Shown piece by piece: positions 6,979 to 15,912 of a DNA stretch of 64,000 nt (position 1 is the first letter of the stretch; each line of letters opens with the position of its first letter). The stretch is taken from the NCBI GenBank assembly GCA_035645555.1, contig DASQMI010000094.1, forward strand, positions 1-64,000. Reading direction: 5' to 3'. Below the pieces are notes generated by a model, which did not search any database, was not told the origin of the DNA, and worked only from the letters and a program-made list of their open reading frames with translations. The position numbers and the translations under genes were made by a program. This stretch comes from Lysobacter_F sp035645555. Its GTDB lineage: Bacteria; Pseudomonadota; Gammaproteobacteria; Xanthomonadales; Xanthomonadaceae.

Positions 6979-9192
6979 TCAGCGGCGCGGCGTGGCCTGG
7001 CGGGTCCGGTTGATCGGCTCCAGCGCGCGGAAGCGGCGCCCGTATTCCTCGGTGAGATCGCTGGCCTCCTGCGCGTTGTGCACGATGCGCGGGGTCAGCA
7101 GGATGATCGTCTCGGTGCGGCTGGTGCCGGAGCGCTGCTGCCCGAACAGACCGCCGATCACCGGAATGCGGCTCAACCCGGGGAAGCCGGACGAGCCGCG
7201 GGTGACGCCGTCGCTGATCAGGCCGGCCAGCAGCACGGTCTGGCCGCTCGCCAGCACCGCCTCGGTCTTCAGCTTGCGTGTGTCGATGCGCACGTTGCCG
7301 TTGCGGTCCGGCTGGCCGGTGGGCTGGCTGACTTCCTGCACGATCTCCAGGAACACCATGCCGTCGCGGGTGACGCGCGGTCGCACCTTGAGGATGGTGC
7401 CGGTGTCGAGGTACTGCACCTGGCTGTAGGTGTTGCTGTTGTCCACCCCCGGATTCACGGTGACCGACGCCACCGGGATGCGGCTGCCGACATTGAACGT
7501 CGCCTCGACGTTGTTGCGCACCAGCACCGACGGCGTCTGCAGCAGCTGCACGTCGGTGACCTCGTCGAGCGCGCTGATCACCGCCGCCGCGTTGCGGCCG
7601 AGGAAGGTCCAGCTGAGTCCGCCGTTGCCTGTGCCGTCGCCGGCGATCACGCTGCCGGCCAGCGTGCTCCAGGTGTCGCGGCCGACCGCGCTCGGCAGGC
7701 CGGCATCGGTGACCGCGCGCTCGAAGTACCAGTTGACCCCGTAGCGCAGGTCGCCGGACAGCTGCACCTGCGCGACCTGCGCCTCGATATGTACCTGCAT
7801 CGGCATCACGTCGAGCCGCTCGATCACGTCGCGGATCGATTTCCACGCCGACGGCGTGCTGCGCACCAGGATCGAGTTGGTCTCCTCCACCGCCGACACG
7901 CCGACGCGGTCGCCGTCGACCTCCAGCGTGACCGCGCCGCTGCCGTTGCGGCGCTGCCCGAGGTTGAGCGAGGTGCCGGTGCCGCCGGCCGGCGTGGCCG
8001 CGCTGGCGTTGCCGAGCTGCGCGCTGCTGCCGTCGTCGCCTTCCTTGATCTCGGTCGATTCCAGCCCCGGCATCAGCGTCGGCGCGCCGGTGCTGGTCTC
8101 GCTGCCGCGGCTGCCGCCGCCGAACACCTCGGCCAACCGGTCGGCGAGATCACGCGCCTGGATGTACTTCAGTTCGTAGGAGAACAGCTGCATGGCATCG
8201 CCGGCGCTGTCGATGCGCTCCAGCCATTGCTCGATCTCGTCGAGGTACTCGGCCTGCGGGGTGATCACCAGCACCGCGTTGGCGCCGTCCAGCGGCATGA
8301 AGCGGAACATGCCGGCGACCGGCGACTTGCTGTTCTCGCCGAACACCTTTTCCAGATCGGCGACCACCTTGCTGGCCTTGCCGGAGCCGATCGGGAACAC
8401 GCCCACCGACATCCCGCGCAGCCAGTCGACGTCGAAGATCTCGACCGTGCGCAGGTAGTTCTCCAGCTCGCTGCGGGTGCCGGCGATGGTGATCAGGTTG
8501 CGCGCGTTGTCGACGTGGACGATCGCGTTCGGCCGCGCGTACGGCTTCAGCACCTTCTCCATCTCGCTCGCGGAGATGTACTTCAGCGGAACCACCCGGC
8601 TCTCGAAGCCGCGCGCGGTAGCCGGCGAGCCGGTCCGCGGCGCGACGTTGCCGGCCACCGCCTGGTCGGCCGGCACGATGTTGTAGCGGCCGTCGCTGTA
8701 GATCAGCCGCGCGTTGTTCCAGCCCAGCACCATCTCCAGCAGGCTCAGCGCCTCCGCCGGCGACACCGGCTTGGCGGTGACATAGGTGACGGTGCCCTGC
8801 ACGCCCGGGGCGATTACGTAGTTCTGCCCGAGCATGTCGCCGAGGATCGCTTTCACCACCGCGTGCAGCGATTCTCCTTCGAAGTTGAACGTCGCCGAGC
8901 CGGTGGTCCCACCCAGCCGCGGCGGCGGCGCAGCGGCCGCGCTGCGATTGATCACCTGGCCGCTGCCGCGGCGGATCTGCGGACGCGGGCCGTCGTCCTC
9001 GCTGGGCGGCAGCGGCTGGGTTTCGACGGTGCCGGCCGGAGCGGCGGCGCCCGCCGGTGCCGACGGCGGGGTCGTGGCCGGGCGCTGCACCACCGGCACC
9101 GGCGCGCTGGCGCAGGCGGCGAGGCTCAGCATCACGGCGGAGGCGAGGAGTTGGCGAGGCAGGCCGACGCGCGGCATCGAGGACGTCTTCAT
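6979..9192 (-). CDS. gspD: Type II secretion outer-membrane secretin GspD (XpsD)
   Basis: 737 residues. The N-terminus is a lipoprotein signal with lipobox LAAC (Cys26), as in the Xanthomonas XpsD secretin, so the ring is probably lipid-anchored without a separate pilotin. After a Pro/Ala-rich linker come the N0 domain (about residues 95-175), three KH-like N domains containing ISASEMEKVLKPYARPNA and NLITIAGTRSELE, and the secretin core from about residue 450 (VHIEAQVAQVQL; NVGSRIPVASVTVNP; LLAGLISDGV; FPGLSRIPVIGGLFG; ILLTPRIV). A Gly/Ser-rich low-complexity loop sits at about 355-420. It is the last T2SS gene in the operon and the outer-membrane exit pore. Confidence 0.97.
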   Translation of the reverse strand: MKTSSMPRVGLPRQLLASAVMLSLAACASAPVPVVQRPATTPPSAPAGAAAPAGTVETQPLPPSEDDGPRPQIRRGSGQVINRSAAAAPPPRLGGTTGSATFNFEGESLHAVVKAILGDMLGQNYVIAPGVQGTVTYVTAKPVSPAEALSLLEMVLGWNNARLIYSDGRYNIVPADQAVAGNVAPRTGSPATARGFESRVVPLKYISASEMEKVLKPYARPNAIVHVDNARNLITIAGTRSELENYLRTVEIFDVDWLRGMSVGVFPIGSGKASKVVADLEKVFGENSKSPVAGMFRFMPLDGANAVLVITPQAEYLDEIEQWLERIDSAGDAMQLFSYELKYIQARDLADRLAEVFGGGSRGSETSTGAPTLMPGLESTEIKEGDDGSSAQLGNASAATPAGGTGTSLNLGQRRNGSGAVTLEVDGDRVGVSAVEETNSILVRSTPSAWKSIRDVIERLDVMPMQVHIEAQVAQVQLSGDLRYGVNWYFERAVTDAGLPSAVGRDTWSTLAGSVIAGDGTGNGGLSWTFLGRNAAAVISALDEVTDVQLLQTPSVLVRNNVEATFNVGSRIPVASVTVNPGVDNSNTYSQVQYLDTGTILKVRPRVTRDGMVFLEIVQEVSQPTGQPDRNGNVRIDTRKLKTEAVLASGQTVLLAGLISDGVTRGSSGFPGLSRIPVIGGLFGQQRSGTSRTETIILLTPRIVHNAQEASDLTEEYGRRFRALEPINRTRQATPRR

Positions 9193-9202
9193 TCGGTCGA
9201 GT

Positions 9203-9968
<766 letters not shown>

Positions 9969-9979
<11 letters not shown>

Positions 9980-10610
9980 CGCTGCCCTCCTCGCGGACCG
10001 GCGCGGCCGCCTGCACGCCGGGGCGCAGATAGCCGTACAGGTCGAAGCTCACGTCCAGCCCGCCCTCGCCCGGCGTGGCCTGGCCGGTCCCGGGCGCGAA
10101 ATAGAACCGCTGCGCGACCACGTTGAGGTTGCCGACGAACAGCCGCGGCGAACCGGTTTCGATTGCGTGCAGCACCGCAGCGAGCTCCGGCACGCCGCAT
10201 TGCAGGCGCACCTGGATCGTCACCCGCGCATAGGTGTCGCGCTGCGGCTCGTTGAGCGGCGAGCGGTTGACGATCGCGCAGCCGCGGTTGCCGGGGCTGG
10301 CCTGGGCGACGATCGCTTCCAGCCGCTGTGCCAGCGCGGCCGTGGCGAGTTCCGCCGACGCCTCCGGCAGGAAGCCCGGCGTACGCAGCTGCTGGGCGCG
10401 CGCCTGCTGCAGCAGGCGGCGCACCTGCGGCGCCTGCGCCAGCGCCATGCGCTGGCGCAGCTCGCGCTGCTGCAGCTGCGCGATGCGCGCGTTCGCCTCG
10501 CGCAGCGGCTGCGTCCACCACGGATGCACCAGCAGCAGGTACGCGAGCCCGATCACCGCGAGCAGCAGCGCCAACGCCAGCCAGCGATCGCGACGCGACA
10601 CCGCGGTCAT
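9969..10610 (-). CDS. gspM: Type II secretion inner-membrane protein GspM (XpsM)
   Basis: 213 residues. There is a single membrane helix near the start (LALALLLAVIGLAYLLLVHPWW, about residues 10-31), a Gln/Arg-rich coiled-coil stretch and a periplasmic ferredoxin-like domain. This is the expected form for GspM, which stabilises GspL in the inner-membrane platform. The N-terminus overlaps the gspL stop by four bases (ATGA) and the C-terminus overlaps gspN by 11 bases, so translation of L, M and N is coupled. Confidence 0.9.
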
Positions 10611-11773
10611 GGCGCCCCCGTCGCGGGCGGCGCCGCATCCGCCGCATCCGCCGGTGCACCGGCGGGTTCGGCGGTGAGCGTGAACCGCTGCTTGCGCGCC
10701 ACCGGGTCAGGCATCAGCGCACCGGTCAGCGCCGGCGCGCGCCACAGCGTGCTGCCCTGCAGGCGCGCGATCAGGTCCGAGGGCTGGCTGCTCAAGCCGA
10801 TCATCAGGATCTGGCCGTCCTCGATCGCGAGCTTCTCCAGGTAGGTGTCGTCGGGCAGGCGGCGGGTCAGCTCGTCGATCACCGCGAGCGTCGCCGGCCG
10901 GCCCGCGCGCGCGCGGTCGAGGAAGCGCTGCCCCTCGATCAGCGCGAGCAGCTCGGCGCGCTCGGCGGCGGCGGCCTGCGCCCGCTGTGCGTTGGCGGCG
11001 ATCTGCCGCTGTAGCGCGTCGGCGGCGGCCTCGCGGTTGGCGAGGATCTGCGCCATCGTCGCCACCAGCGCGAGCAACGCGAATGCGGCCAGGCCGTAGT
11101 TCCACGGCCGGAACGCGTCGCGACGGCGGCGGCGGCGCGCCGGCTCGAGCACGTTGACGCCGAGCGGCACGCCGTCGGTGCCGGCGACGTCGATGCCGGC
11201 GAGCGTCTCGGCGAGCGGACCGAGCGCGTGCAGCAGCGGCTCCACCCGCGCGCGCGGCACCGCGACCAGCTCGGCGTCGATCTGTTCGTCGCGGCGCACC
11301 AGCACGCGCGCGTCGTAATGCACCTGCTCGGCCGCGAACGGCGTCTGGCGGTCGATTTCGAAGCCGACCACGTCGCGCAGCCGTTCCGCGGCCGCGGCCG
11401 GCAGCGTCAGCGCGCGGCGCAGGCCGTGCGCCGACGGCACCAGCAGCCAGCGCGGCAGGTCGGCGATGCGCGCGGCCAGCACTCGCGGCAGCGGATCGGG
11501 CGCGTCCGCGTCCAGCGGCACATGGCCGAGGTCGCGCACCGCATCGCCCTGCTGCAGACGCAGCTCGACGCCGTCGCCCTGCGGCTGCAGCAGCAGACGG
11601 CCGCGGTCGAGCCCGAGCGCCTGCCGTGCGGCCGGCGGCAGCCAGGCGATCAGCGACCGCCGCCACCAGGCGAGGAAGCCGCCGATACCCCGGCCGACGC
11701 CGACGAAGCGCGGTGCGCTGCGTGGAATCGCCTGTTCGCTGGTCGCTAGCGTGCTGATGCGCCTTCCTCCCAA
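10607..11773 (-). CDS. gspL: Type II secretion inner-membrane protein GspL (XpsL)
   Basis: About 388 residues. The N-terminal two thirds is the cytoplasmic actin-like domain that binds the ATPase GspE (GDGVELRLQQGD, WLLVPSAHGLRRALTLP, IDRQTPFAAEQVHYDARV). A membrane helix follows (FRPWNYGLAAFALLALVAT, about residues 225-245), then a periplasmic coiled coil and a ferredoxin-like domain. The start is uncertain: the first in-frame start is TTG at 11773, but the bases right after it read GGAGGAAGG, which looks like a ribosome site. The true start may therefore lie slightly downstream at a rare codon. The gene overlaps the 3' end of gspK by up to 28 bases. Confidence 0.92.
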   Translation of the reverse strand: MGGRRISTLATSEQAIPRSAPRFVGVGRGIGGFLAWWRRSLIAWLPPAARQALGLDRGRLLLQPQGDGVELRLQQGDAVRDLGHVPLDADAPDPLPRVLAARIADLPRWLLVPSAHGLRRALTLPAAAAERLRDVVGFEIDRQTPFAAEQVHYDARVLVRRDEQIDAELVAVPRARVEPLLHALGPLAETLAGIDVAGTDGVPLGVNVLEPARRRRRRDAFRPWNYGLAAFALLALVATMAQILANREAAADALQRQIAANAQRAQAAAAERAELLALIEGQRFLDRARAGRPATLAVIDELTRRLPDDTYLEKLAIEDGQILMIGLSSQPSDLIARLQGSTLWRAPALTGALMPDPVARKQRFTLTAEPAGAPADAADAAPPATGAP

Positions 11774-12633
11774 CGCAAGGGGGTGTACGTCATCCCTGGC
11801 AATGCCCCACCACCGCTGCGCACCACCGCGCGCAGCCGCGACTCGCGTCCGTCGGGGAGACGGGCCCGGGACTCAATACTATAGGCGCCGCTGCGTTCGC
11901 CGCCCGCCGACGCGCCCCCCGCGAGCAGCGGCGGCGGCGCGCCCGACGCCGGATCCCAACGCTGCCGCTGCGCCACCACGGCGTCGCCGTCGAGACCGAG
12001 CGCGTCGAGCACCGGCGCCGTGGCGAACGCCGGATCCGGACGCTCGCGGCCGCTGTACACGGTGACGTGAGGTTCGAGCCTGGCGACCAGTTGCGGCGTG
12101 AAGCCGAGCACCTGCAGCAGCTCGCCGGTGCTCTCGAACTCCGCGTCCTTGGCGCCGTACGGCAGGCCGGCGGCGGAATAGTCGCCATCCTCGGCACCGC
12201 CGGCCGGCTGGGTGAGCGGATCGGGATCGCGCCAGTCGACCAGCGCGCCGGCCAGCCGCGCCGCCTCGGTGGCCTCCACGCCGAGCGCGCGCAGCAGCGC
12301 GGTCAGCAGTGCATGGTCGGCGTAATTCAAATCGACGCGGCCGTTCTCGTCGGTGATGCGCACCTCCACGCGCGCGTCGTGGTACTGCCACCGGTACGGC
12401 CGTCCGTCCGGCAGCCAGCGCCGCCGCGGATCGGTCTCGTCGACCCGCACCAGCGCGTACTCCAGCCCGGCACGCGCGGCGGCGTCGCCGACCAGGCCGC
12501 GCGCCAGCACGCGCCCCTGCAGCAGCTCGATCCGCGCGGTCAGCGCGAACGCGCCGATCAGCGCGGTCAGCAGCACGATCAGCCACAGCACCAGCAGCAG
12601 TGCGGCGCCGCGCATCGGGCGATGCGCGCTCAT
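11746..12633 (-). CDS. gspK: Type II secretion minor pseudopilin GspK (XpsK)
   Basis: 295 residues. The class III prepilin leader ends MRG, followed by a long hydrophobic helix (AALLLVLWLIVLLTALIG). As is normal for GspK, the +5 position is not glutamate. The large globular insert contains ENGRVDLNYA, GALVDWRDPD and STGELLQVLGF, the helix-hairpin-like GspK signature. GspK caps the pseudopilus tip with GspI and GspJ. The start is chosen at 12633, where it overlaps the gspJ stop by four bases. Confidence 0.93.
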   Translation of the reverse strand: MSAHRPMRGAALLLVLWLIVLLTALIGAFALTARIELLQGRVLARGLVGDAAARAGLEYALVRVDETDPRRRWLPDGRPYRWQYHDARVEVRITDENGRVDLNYADHALLTALLRALGVEATEAARLAGALVDWRDPDPLTQPAGGAEDGDYSAAGLPYGAKDAEFESTGELLQVLGFTPQLVARLEPHVTVYSGRERPDPAFATAPVLDALGLDGDAVVAQRQRWDPASGAPPPLLAGGASAGGERSGAYSIESRARLPDGRESRLRAVVRSGGGALPGMTYTPLRWEEGASAR

Positions 12634-13268
12634 GGCGCCGGCACTCCCGCCCCGCTGGCCGCCGCAGCCAACGGCAGCGCGACCACCAGCGGCGGCCACG
12701 GGCGGCCGTCGCCGTCGCGCACCGTCACCTCGACCAGCAGCGGCAGCTGGTCGGCCACATCCCATCGCTCCTGCCATTCGCCCATGCGCCCATCGGCACC
12801 GAGCGCGCGGTAGCGGAAGCGGACCTCGCGCAGCTCGCGCGCCAGCGTCTCCGGCGGCCGCGGCGGCTTCTCCTCGACCACGTTGCCGGCCAGCACCATC
12901 GTCAGTCCCAAGTCCAGCCGCAGCGCATCGCCGTCGCGCACCGCGGCAAGGTCGTGCAGGTGCGAGCCGCCTCGCCCGAGGTAGTCCGGCAGGTCGGCGA
13001 CGAAGCGCATGCGGTCGCGCTCGCCGAGGAAGCGCACCGGCAACCCGCGATCCTGATCGAAGCCGAACGGCACCGCGCGCGCGCCGGCGAGGCGCCGCCG
13101 CAGCACCGACTCCACCGCGCGCATGCGCTCGTTGCGCGCCGCCACCGCCTCGCCGCGCTCGACGGTGCGGCTCGCGGCGATCACCGTCGCGAACGCCAGC
13201 GTGATGCCGGCGGCGAGCAGCGCGGTCGCCAGCAGCACCTCGATCAGGGTGAAGCCGCGCGCGCGCAT
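12630..13268 (-). CDS. gspJ: Type II secretion minor pseudopilin GspJ (XpsJ)
   Basis: 212 residues. The prepilin motif is RG|FTLIEVLLA with Phe at +1 and Glu at +5, then a hydrophobic helix. The globular part includes MRFVADLPDYLGRGG and ELREVRFRY, the arrangement expected of GspJ, which forms the tip trimer with I and K. A longer reading frame upstream exists, but the leader fixes the start at 13268, where ATG overlaps the gspI stop. Confidence 0.93.
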   Translation of the reverse strand: MRARGFTLIEVLLATALLAAGITLAFATVIAASRTVERGEAVAARNERMRAVESVLRRRLAGARAVPFGFDQDRGLPVRFLGERDRMRFVADLPDYLGRGGSHLHDLAAVRDGDALRLDLGLTMVLAGNVVEEKPPRPPETLARELREVRFRYRALGADGRMGEWQERWDVADQLPLLVEVTVRDGDGRPWPPLVVALPLAAAASGAGVPAP

Positions 13269-13684
13269 CACAGCGACTCCAGCGGCTGCGAGGCCACGCG
13301 CCGCAGGGTGTGCAGCTGCAGGCGCTGCGCGCGCCCGGCGTGTTCCCATTCGACCGCGAGCGCAATCTCCAGCAGGCGCGGCGCGGCCGGGTCGACCGGC
13401 TGCCCGTCCGGCCGGGTCGGGTCCTGCCACGGCGCCACCTGCAGCGTCCACCGGTACGTGCCCTGCTCGAACGTGCCTTCGCTGCGCCCCGGCCGCAACG
13501 GCGTGCCGACGCCGAGCTGGTCCAGCAGCGACTGCGCGTGCAGCGCCGCACGGCCGCTGCGGTCGGCGTCGGCCACCTGGCGGGTCGCGTTCGACAGCGC
13601 ACCCAGCAGCAGCGCGAGCGCGCCGGCGAGCAGCGCGAACGCCACGATCACCTCCAGCAGCGAGTAGCCGCGCTGGCGCCTCAT
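13268..13684 (-). CDS. gspI: Type II secretion minor pseudopilin GspI (XpsI)
   Basis: 138 residues with the prepilin motif RG|YSLLEVIVAFALLAG (Tyr at +1, Glu at +5), then a hydrophobic helix and the short beta-rich head with WQDPTRPDG. GspI starts assembly of the pseudopilus tip. The start at 13684 overlaps the gspH stop at 13681 by four bases; the extra upstream codons of the open frame lack a leader and were excluded. Confidence 0.92.
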   Translation of the reverse strand: MRRQRGYSLLEVIVAFALLAGALALLLGALSNATRQVADADRSGRAALHAQSLLDQLGVGTPLRPGRSEGTFEQGTYRWTLQVAPWQDPTRPDGQPVDPAAPRLLEIALAVEWEHAGRAQRLQLHTLRRVASQPLESL

Positions 13685-14133
13685 CGCGCCGCCTCCGCAC
13701 GCTGCAGGCGCACTTCGCCGGTGACCCAGCCGACATCCACCTGCCACGCCGCGTTGCCGGACTGCAGATGCACGCGCCCGCCGCTGGACGCGCCGTCGGC
13801 GAAGAACACGATTGCGCCTTCGCCGACCCGCGGCTGCAGTTCGCGCGCGCCGATGAAGCGCACCCGCACGGCCTCGGGAATCTCGCCGCGGCGGCCGTTG
13901 GCGGCAGCCCAGCGATGCGCGTCGGGATCGACGGTGAAGCGCTGCGGCTGGCCGGTGGCGATGGCGTGGGTGCGGGTGTAGCGCAGCTGCGCGGCGATCT
14001 CGCGCGCGCTGTTGCGCAGCTGCGCGCCCTTGAAGCCGCCGCCGAGCGCGGCCGCAGCGAGCACGCCGATGCCGGCGATCAGCGCGATCACCAGCAGCAT
14101 CTCCAGCAGCGAGACGCCGGCGCAGCGTTGCAT
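13681..14133 (-). CDS. gspH: Type II secretion minor pseudopilin GspH (XpsH)
   Basis: 150 residues. The prepilin motif is CAG|VSLLEMLLVIALIAG with Val at +1 and Glu at +5. The head contains AAQLRYTRTHAIATGQPQRF, the common GspH/FimT motif (written here in full at 20 residues), and a closing stretch with VGEGAIVFFADGASSGG. GspH joins the major pseudopilus to the tip. It follows gspG by 22 bases. Confidence 0.92.
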   Translation of the reverse strand: MQRCAGVSLLEMLLVIALIAGIGVLAAAALGGGFKGAQLRNSAREIAAQLRYTRTHAIATGQPQRFTVDPDAHRWAAANGRRGEIPEAVRVRFIGARELQPRVGEGAIVFFADGASSGGRVHLQSGNAAWQVDVGWVTGEVRLQRAEAAR

Positions 14134-14155
14134 GACGATGGCGCGCGGGCCGTGG

Positions 14156-14584
14156 TTACTCGTAGCGGATGTCGGCGTCGACGCTGCTGCCGCCGGGCTG
14201 GCCGTCGGCGCCGAGGCTGACCAGGTCGAACGGGCCCGCTTCGCCCGGCGCGCGGTATTCGATCGCGCGACCCCACGGGTCGACCAGCTCGTTGGCCTTC
14301 GCGTACGGGCCGAGCCAGCCGGTGGCGTTGGCCGGCTGCTTGACCAGTTCCTCCAGCGAACCCGGCAGGCGGCCGGTGTCCATCTGGAACGATTCCACCT
14401 TGCCGGCCAGGGTCTGCAGCTGCGACTTCGCCAGGTTGACCTTGGCGCGGTCGGCGCCGCCGAGCACGCGGGTGCCGACGAAGGTGAGCACGGCCCCGAT
14501 CAGCACGATGACGATGATGATCTCGATCAGGCTCATGCCGCGCTGGCGGGCGGCGAAACGGGCGGGAACGCGGGACGGGCGCAT
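14156..14584 (-). CDS. gspG: Type II secretion major pseudopilin GspG (XpsG)
   Basis: 142 residues. The leader ends RQRG and the mature protein begins MSLIEIIIVIVLIG, so +1 is Met rather than the usual Phe while Glu5 is kept. The conserved head is present: AKSQLQTLAGKVESF, MDTGRLP, LVKQPANATGWLGPY, DPWGRAIEYR, and the C-terminal loop FDLVSLGADGQPGGSS, whose Asp residues bind calcium in the family. GspG polymerises into the piston-like pseudopilus. A 106-base spacer separates it from gspF; I see no gene there. Confidence 0.96.
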   Translation of the reverse strand: MRPSRVPARFAARQRGMSLIEIIIVIVLIGAVLTFVGTRVLGGADRAKVNLAKSQLQTLAGKVESFQMDTGRLPGSLEELVKQPANATGWLGPYAKANELVDPWGRAIEYRAPGEAGPFDLVSLGADGQPGGSSVDADIRYE

Positions 14585-14690
14585 GGCGGAAGGACCTCGT
14601 CGTCGAAAGGAAAGCGGGTTCAGGGTCAGCAGACGGCCGCGCGCGGCGTGAAGGGAGTGTGACGCGACCGTACGATGGGCAGCGCGGCGC

Positions 14691-15905
14691 TCATCCGATC
14701 GCCTCGGTGAGCCCGTACAGCGGCAGCAGCACCGCGATCACCACCACCGCGACCACCAGCGCCAGCGCCACCGTCACTACCGGCACCAGCGCGGCGAGCA
14801 GGCGGTCGAGGGTGAGCGCGGTGTCCTGCTCGAACGTCTCGGCGGTGCGCGCGAGCATCGTATCGAGCGCGCCGGATTCCTCGCCGACCTGGATCATCTG
14901 CAGCGCGAGTCGGGGAAAACGCTTGCCACGCCCGAGCGCCACCGACAGCGGCACGCCGTTCTTGACCTCCTGCGAGGCGGCGTCGACGTCGGCGGCGAGT
15001 ACGCGGTTGCCGAGCACGTTGCGCGCGATGCCGAGCGCGGTCAGCAGCGGCACGCCGTTGCGCACCAGCGTGCCGAGCGTGCGCGCCAGCCGCGCGGTCT
15101 CGATCTTGGCGAGCAGCGGGCCGATCACGCGCCGCGCCAGCAGCCAGCCATCGAGGCGCTCGCGCACCGCGGGATCGCGGCGACGGCGGTCCAGCCACCA
15201 CAGCGCCAGCGCCGGCACCGCCACCACCAGCAGCCACCAGTCGCGTACGAACAGGCCGAGTCCGAGCACCAGCCGGGTGAACATCGGCAGGTCCGCATCC
15301 AGGCTCTCGTACATCTGCGCGAACTGCGGCACCACGTAGCCGAGCAGGAACAGCAGGCTGAGGCCGACCATCGTCAGCAGGATCGCCGGATAGATCAGCG
15401 CGTTGACCACGCGGCCCTGCAGCGCGCGGCTGCGTTCGAGGTAATCGGCCAGCCGCGCCAGCGTCTCCGGCAGGCTGCCGCCGGCCTCGCCGGCGCGGAC
15501 CATGTTCACGTACAGGCGCGAGAACGTGCCGTGCTGGCGTTCCAGTGCGGCCGACAGCGACGCGCCACCGCGTACCGCCTCGCGTACGTCGGCGATCGTG
15601 CGCCGCGCCGCTTCGTCGTCGGGCAGCTCCAGCAGGATCGACAGCGCGCGGTCGAGCGGCTGGCCGGCGGTCAGCAGGGTGGCGAGCTGCTGGGTGAACT
15701 GCACCAGGCGCGCGCCGGCGAACGGCTTCGCCTTGAACAGGCCGCGGAGCATCGCGCCGTCGCCGGCGCCGGCCGGACGCGCCTCCACCGGCAGGTGGCC
15801 CTGCTCCTGCAGGCGCGACACCACCTCGGCCTCGCTGGCGGCCTCCATCTGACCGTCGAGCAGCTCGCCGCGGGTGTTGAGGGCTTTGTAGTGGAACAGC
15901 GGCAT
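14691..15905 (-). CDS. gspF: Type II secretion inner-membrane platform protein GspF (XpsF)
   Basis: 404 residues with two repeated T2SF domains and three membrane helices (about residues 170-190, 215-235 and 375-395). Family motifs include FTQQLATLLTAGQPLDRAL, FSRLYVNMVRAGEAGGSL and the mirrored LARTLGTLVRNGVPL and MIQVGEESGALDTML. GspF is the polytopic core of the inner-membrane platform on which the pseudopilus is assembled. The ATG at 15905 lies seven bases after the gspE stop. Confidence 0.96.
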   Translation of the reverse strand: MPLFHYKALNTRGELLDGQMEAASEAEVVSRLQEQGHLPVEARPAGAGDGAMLRGLFKAKPFAGARLVQFTQQLATLLTAGQPLDRALSILLELPDDEAARRTIADVREAVRGGASLSAALERQHGTFSRLYVNMVRAGEAGGSLPETLARLADYLERSRALQGRVVNALIYPAILLTMVGLSLLFLLGYVVPQFAQMYESLDADLPMFTRLVLGLGLFVRDWWLLVVAVPALALWWLDRRRRDPAVRERLDGWLLARRVIGPLLAKIETARLARTLGTLVRNGVPLLTALGIARNVLGNRVLAADVDAASQEVKNGVPLSVALGRGKRFPRLALQMIQVGEESGALDTMLARTAETFEQDTALTLDRLLAALVPVVTVALALVVAVVVIAVLLPLYGLTEAIG

Positions 15906-15912
15906 GGCGGGC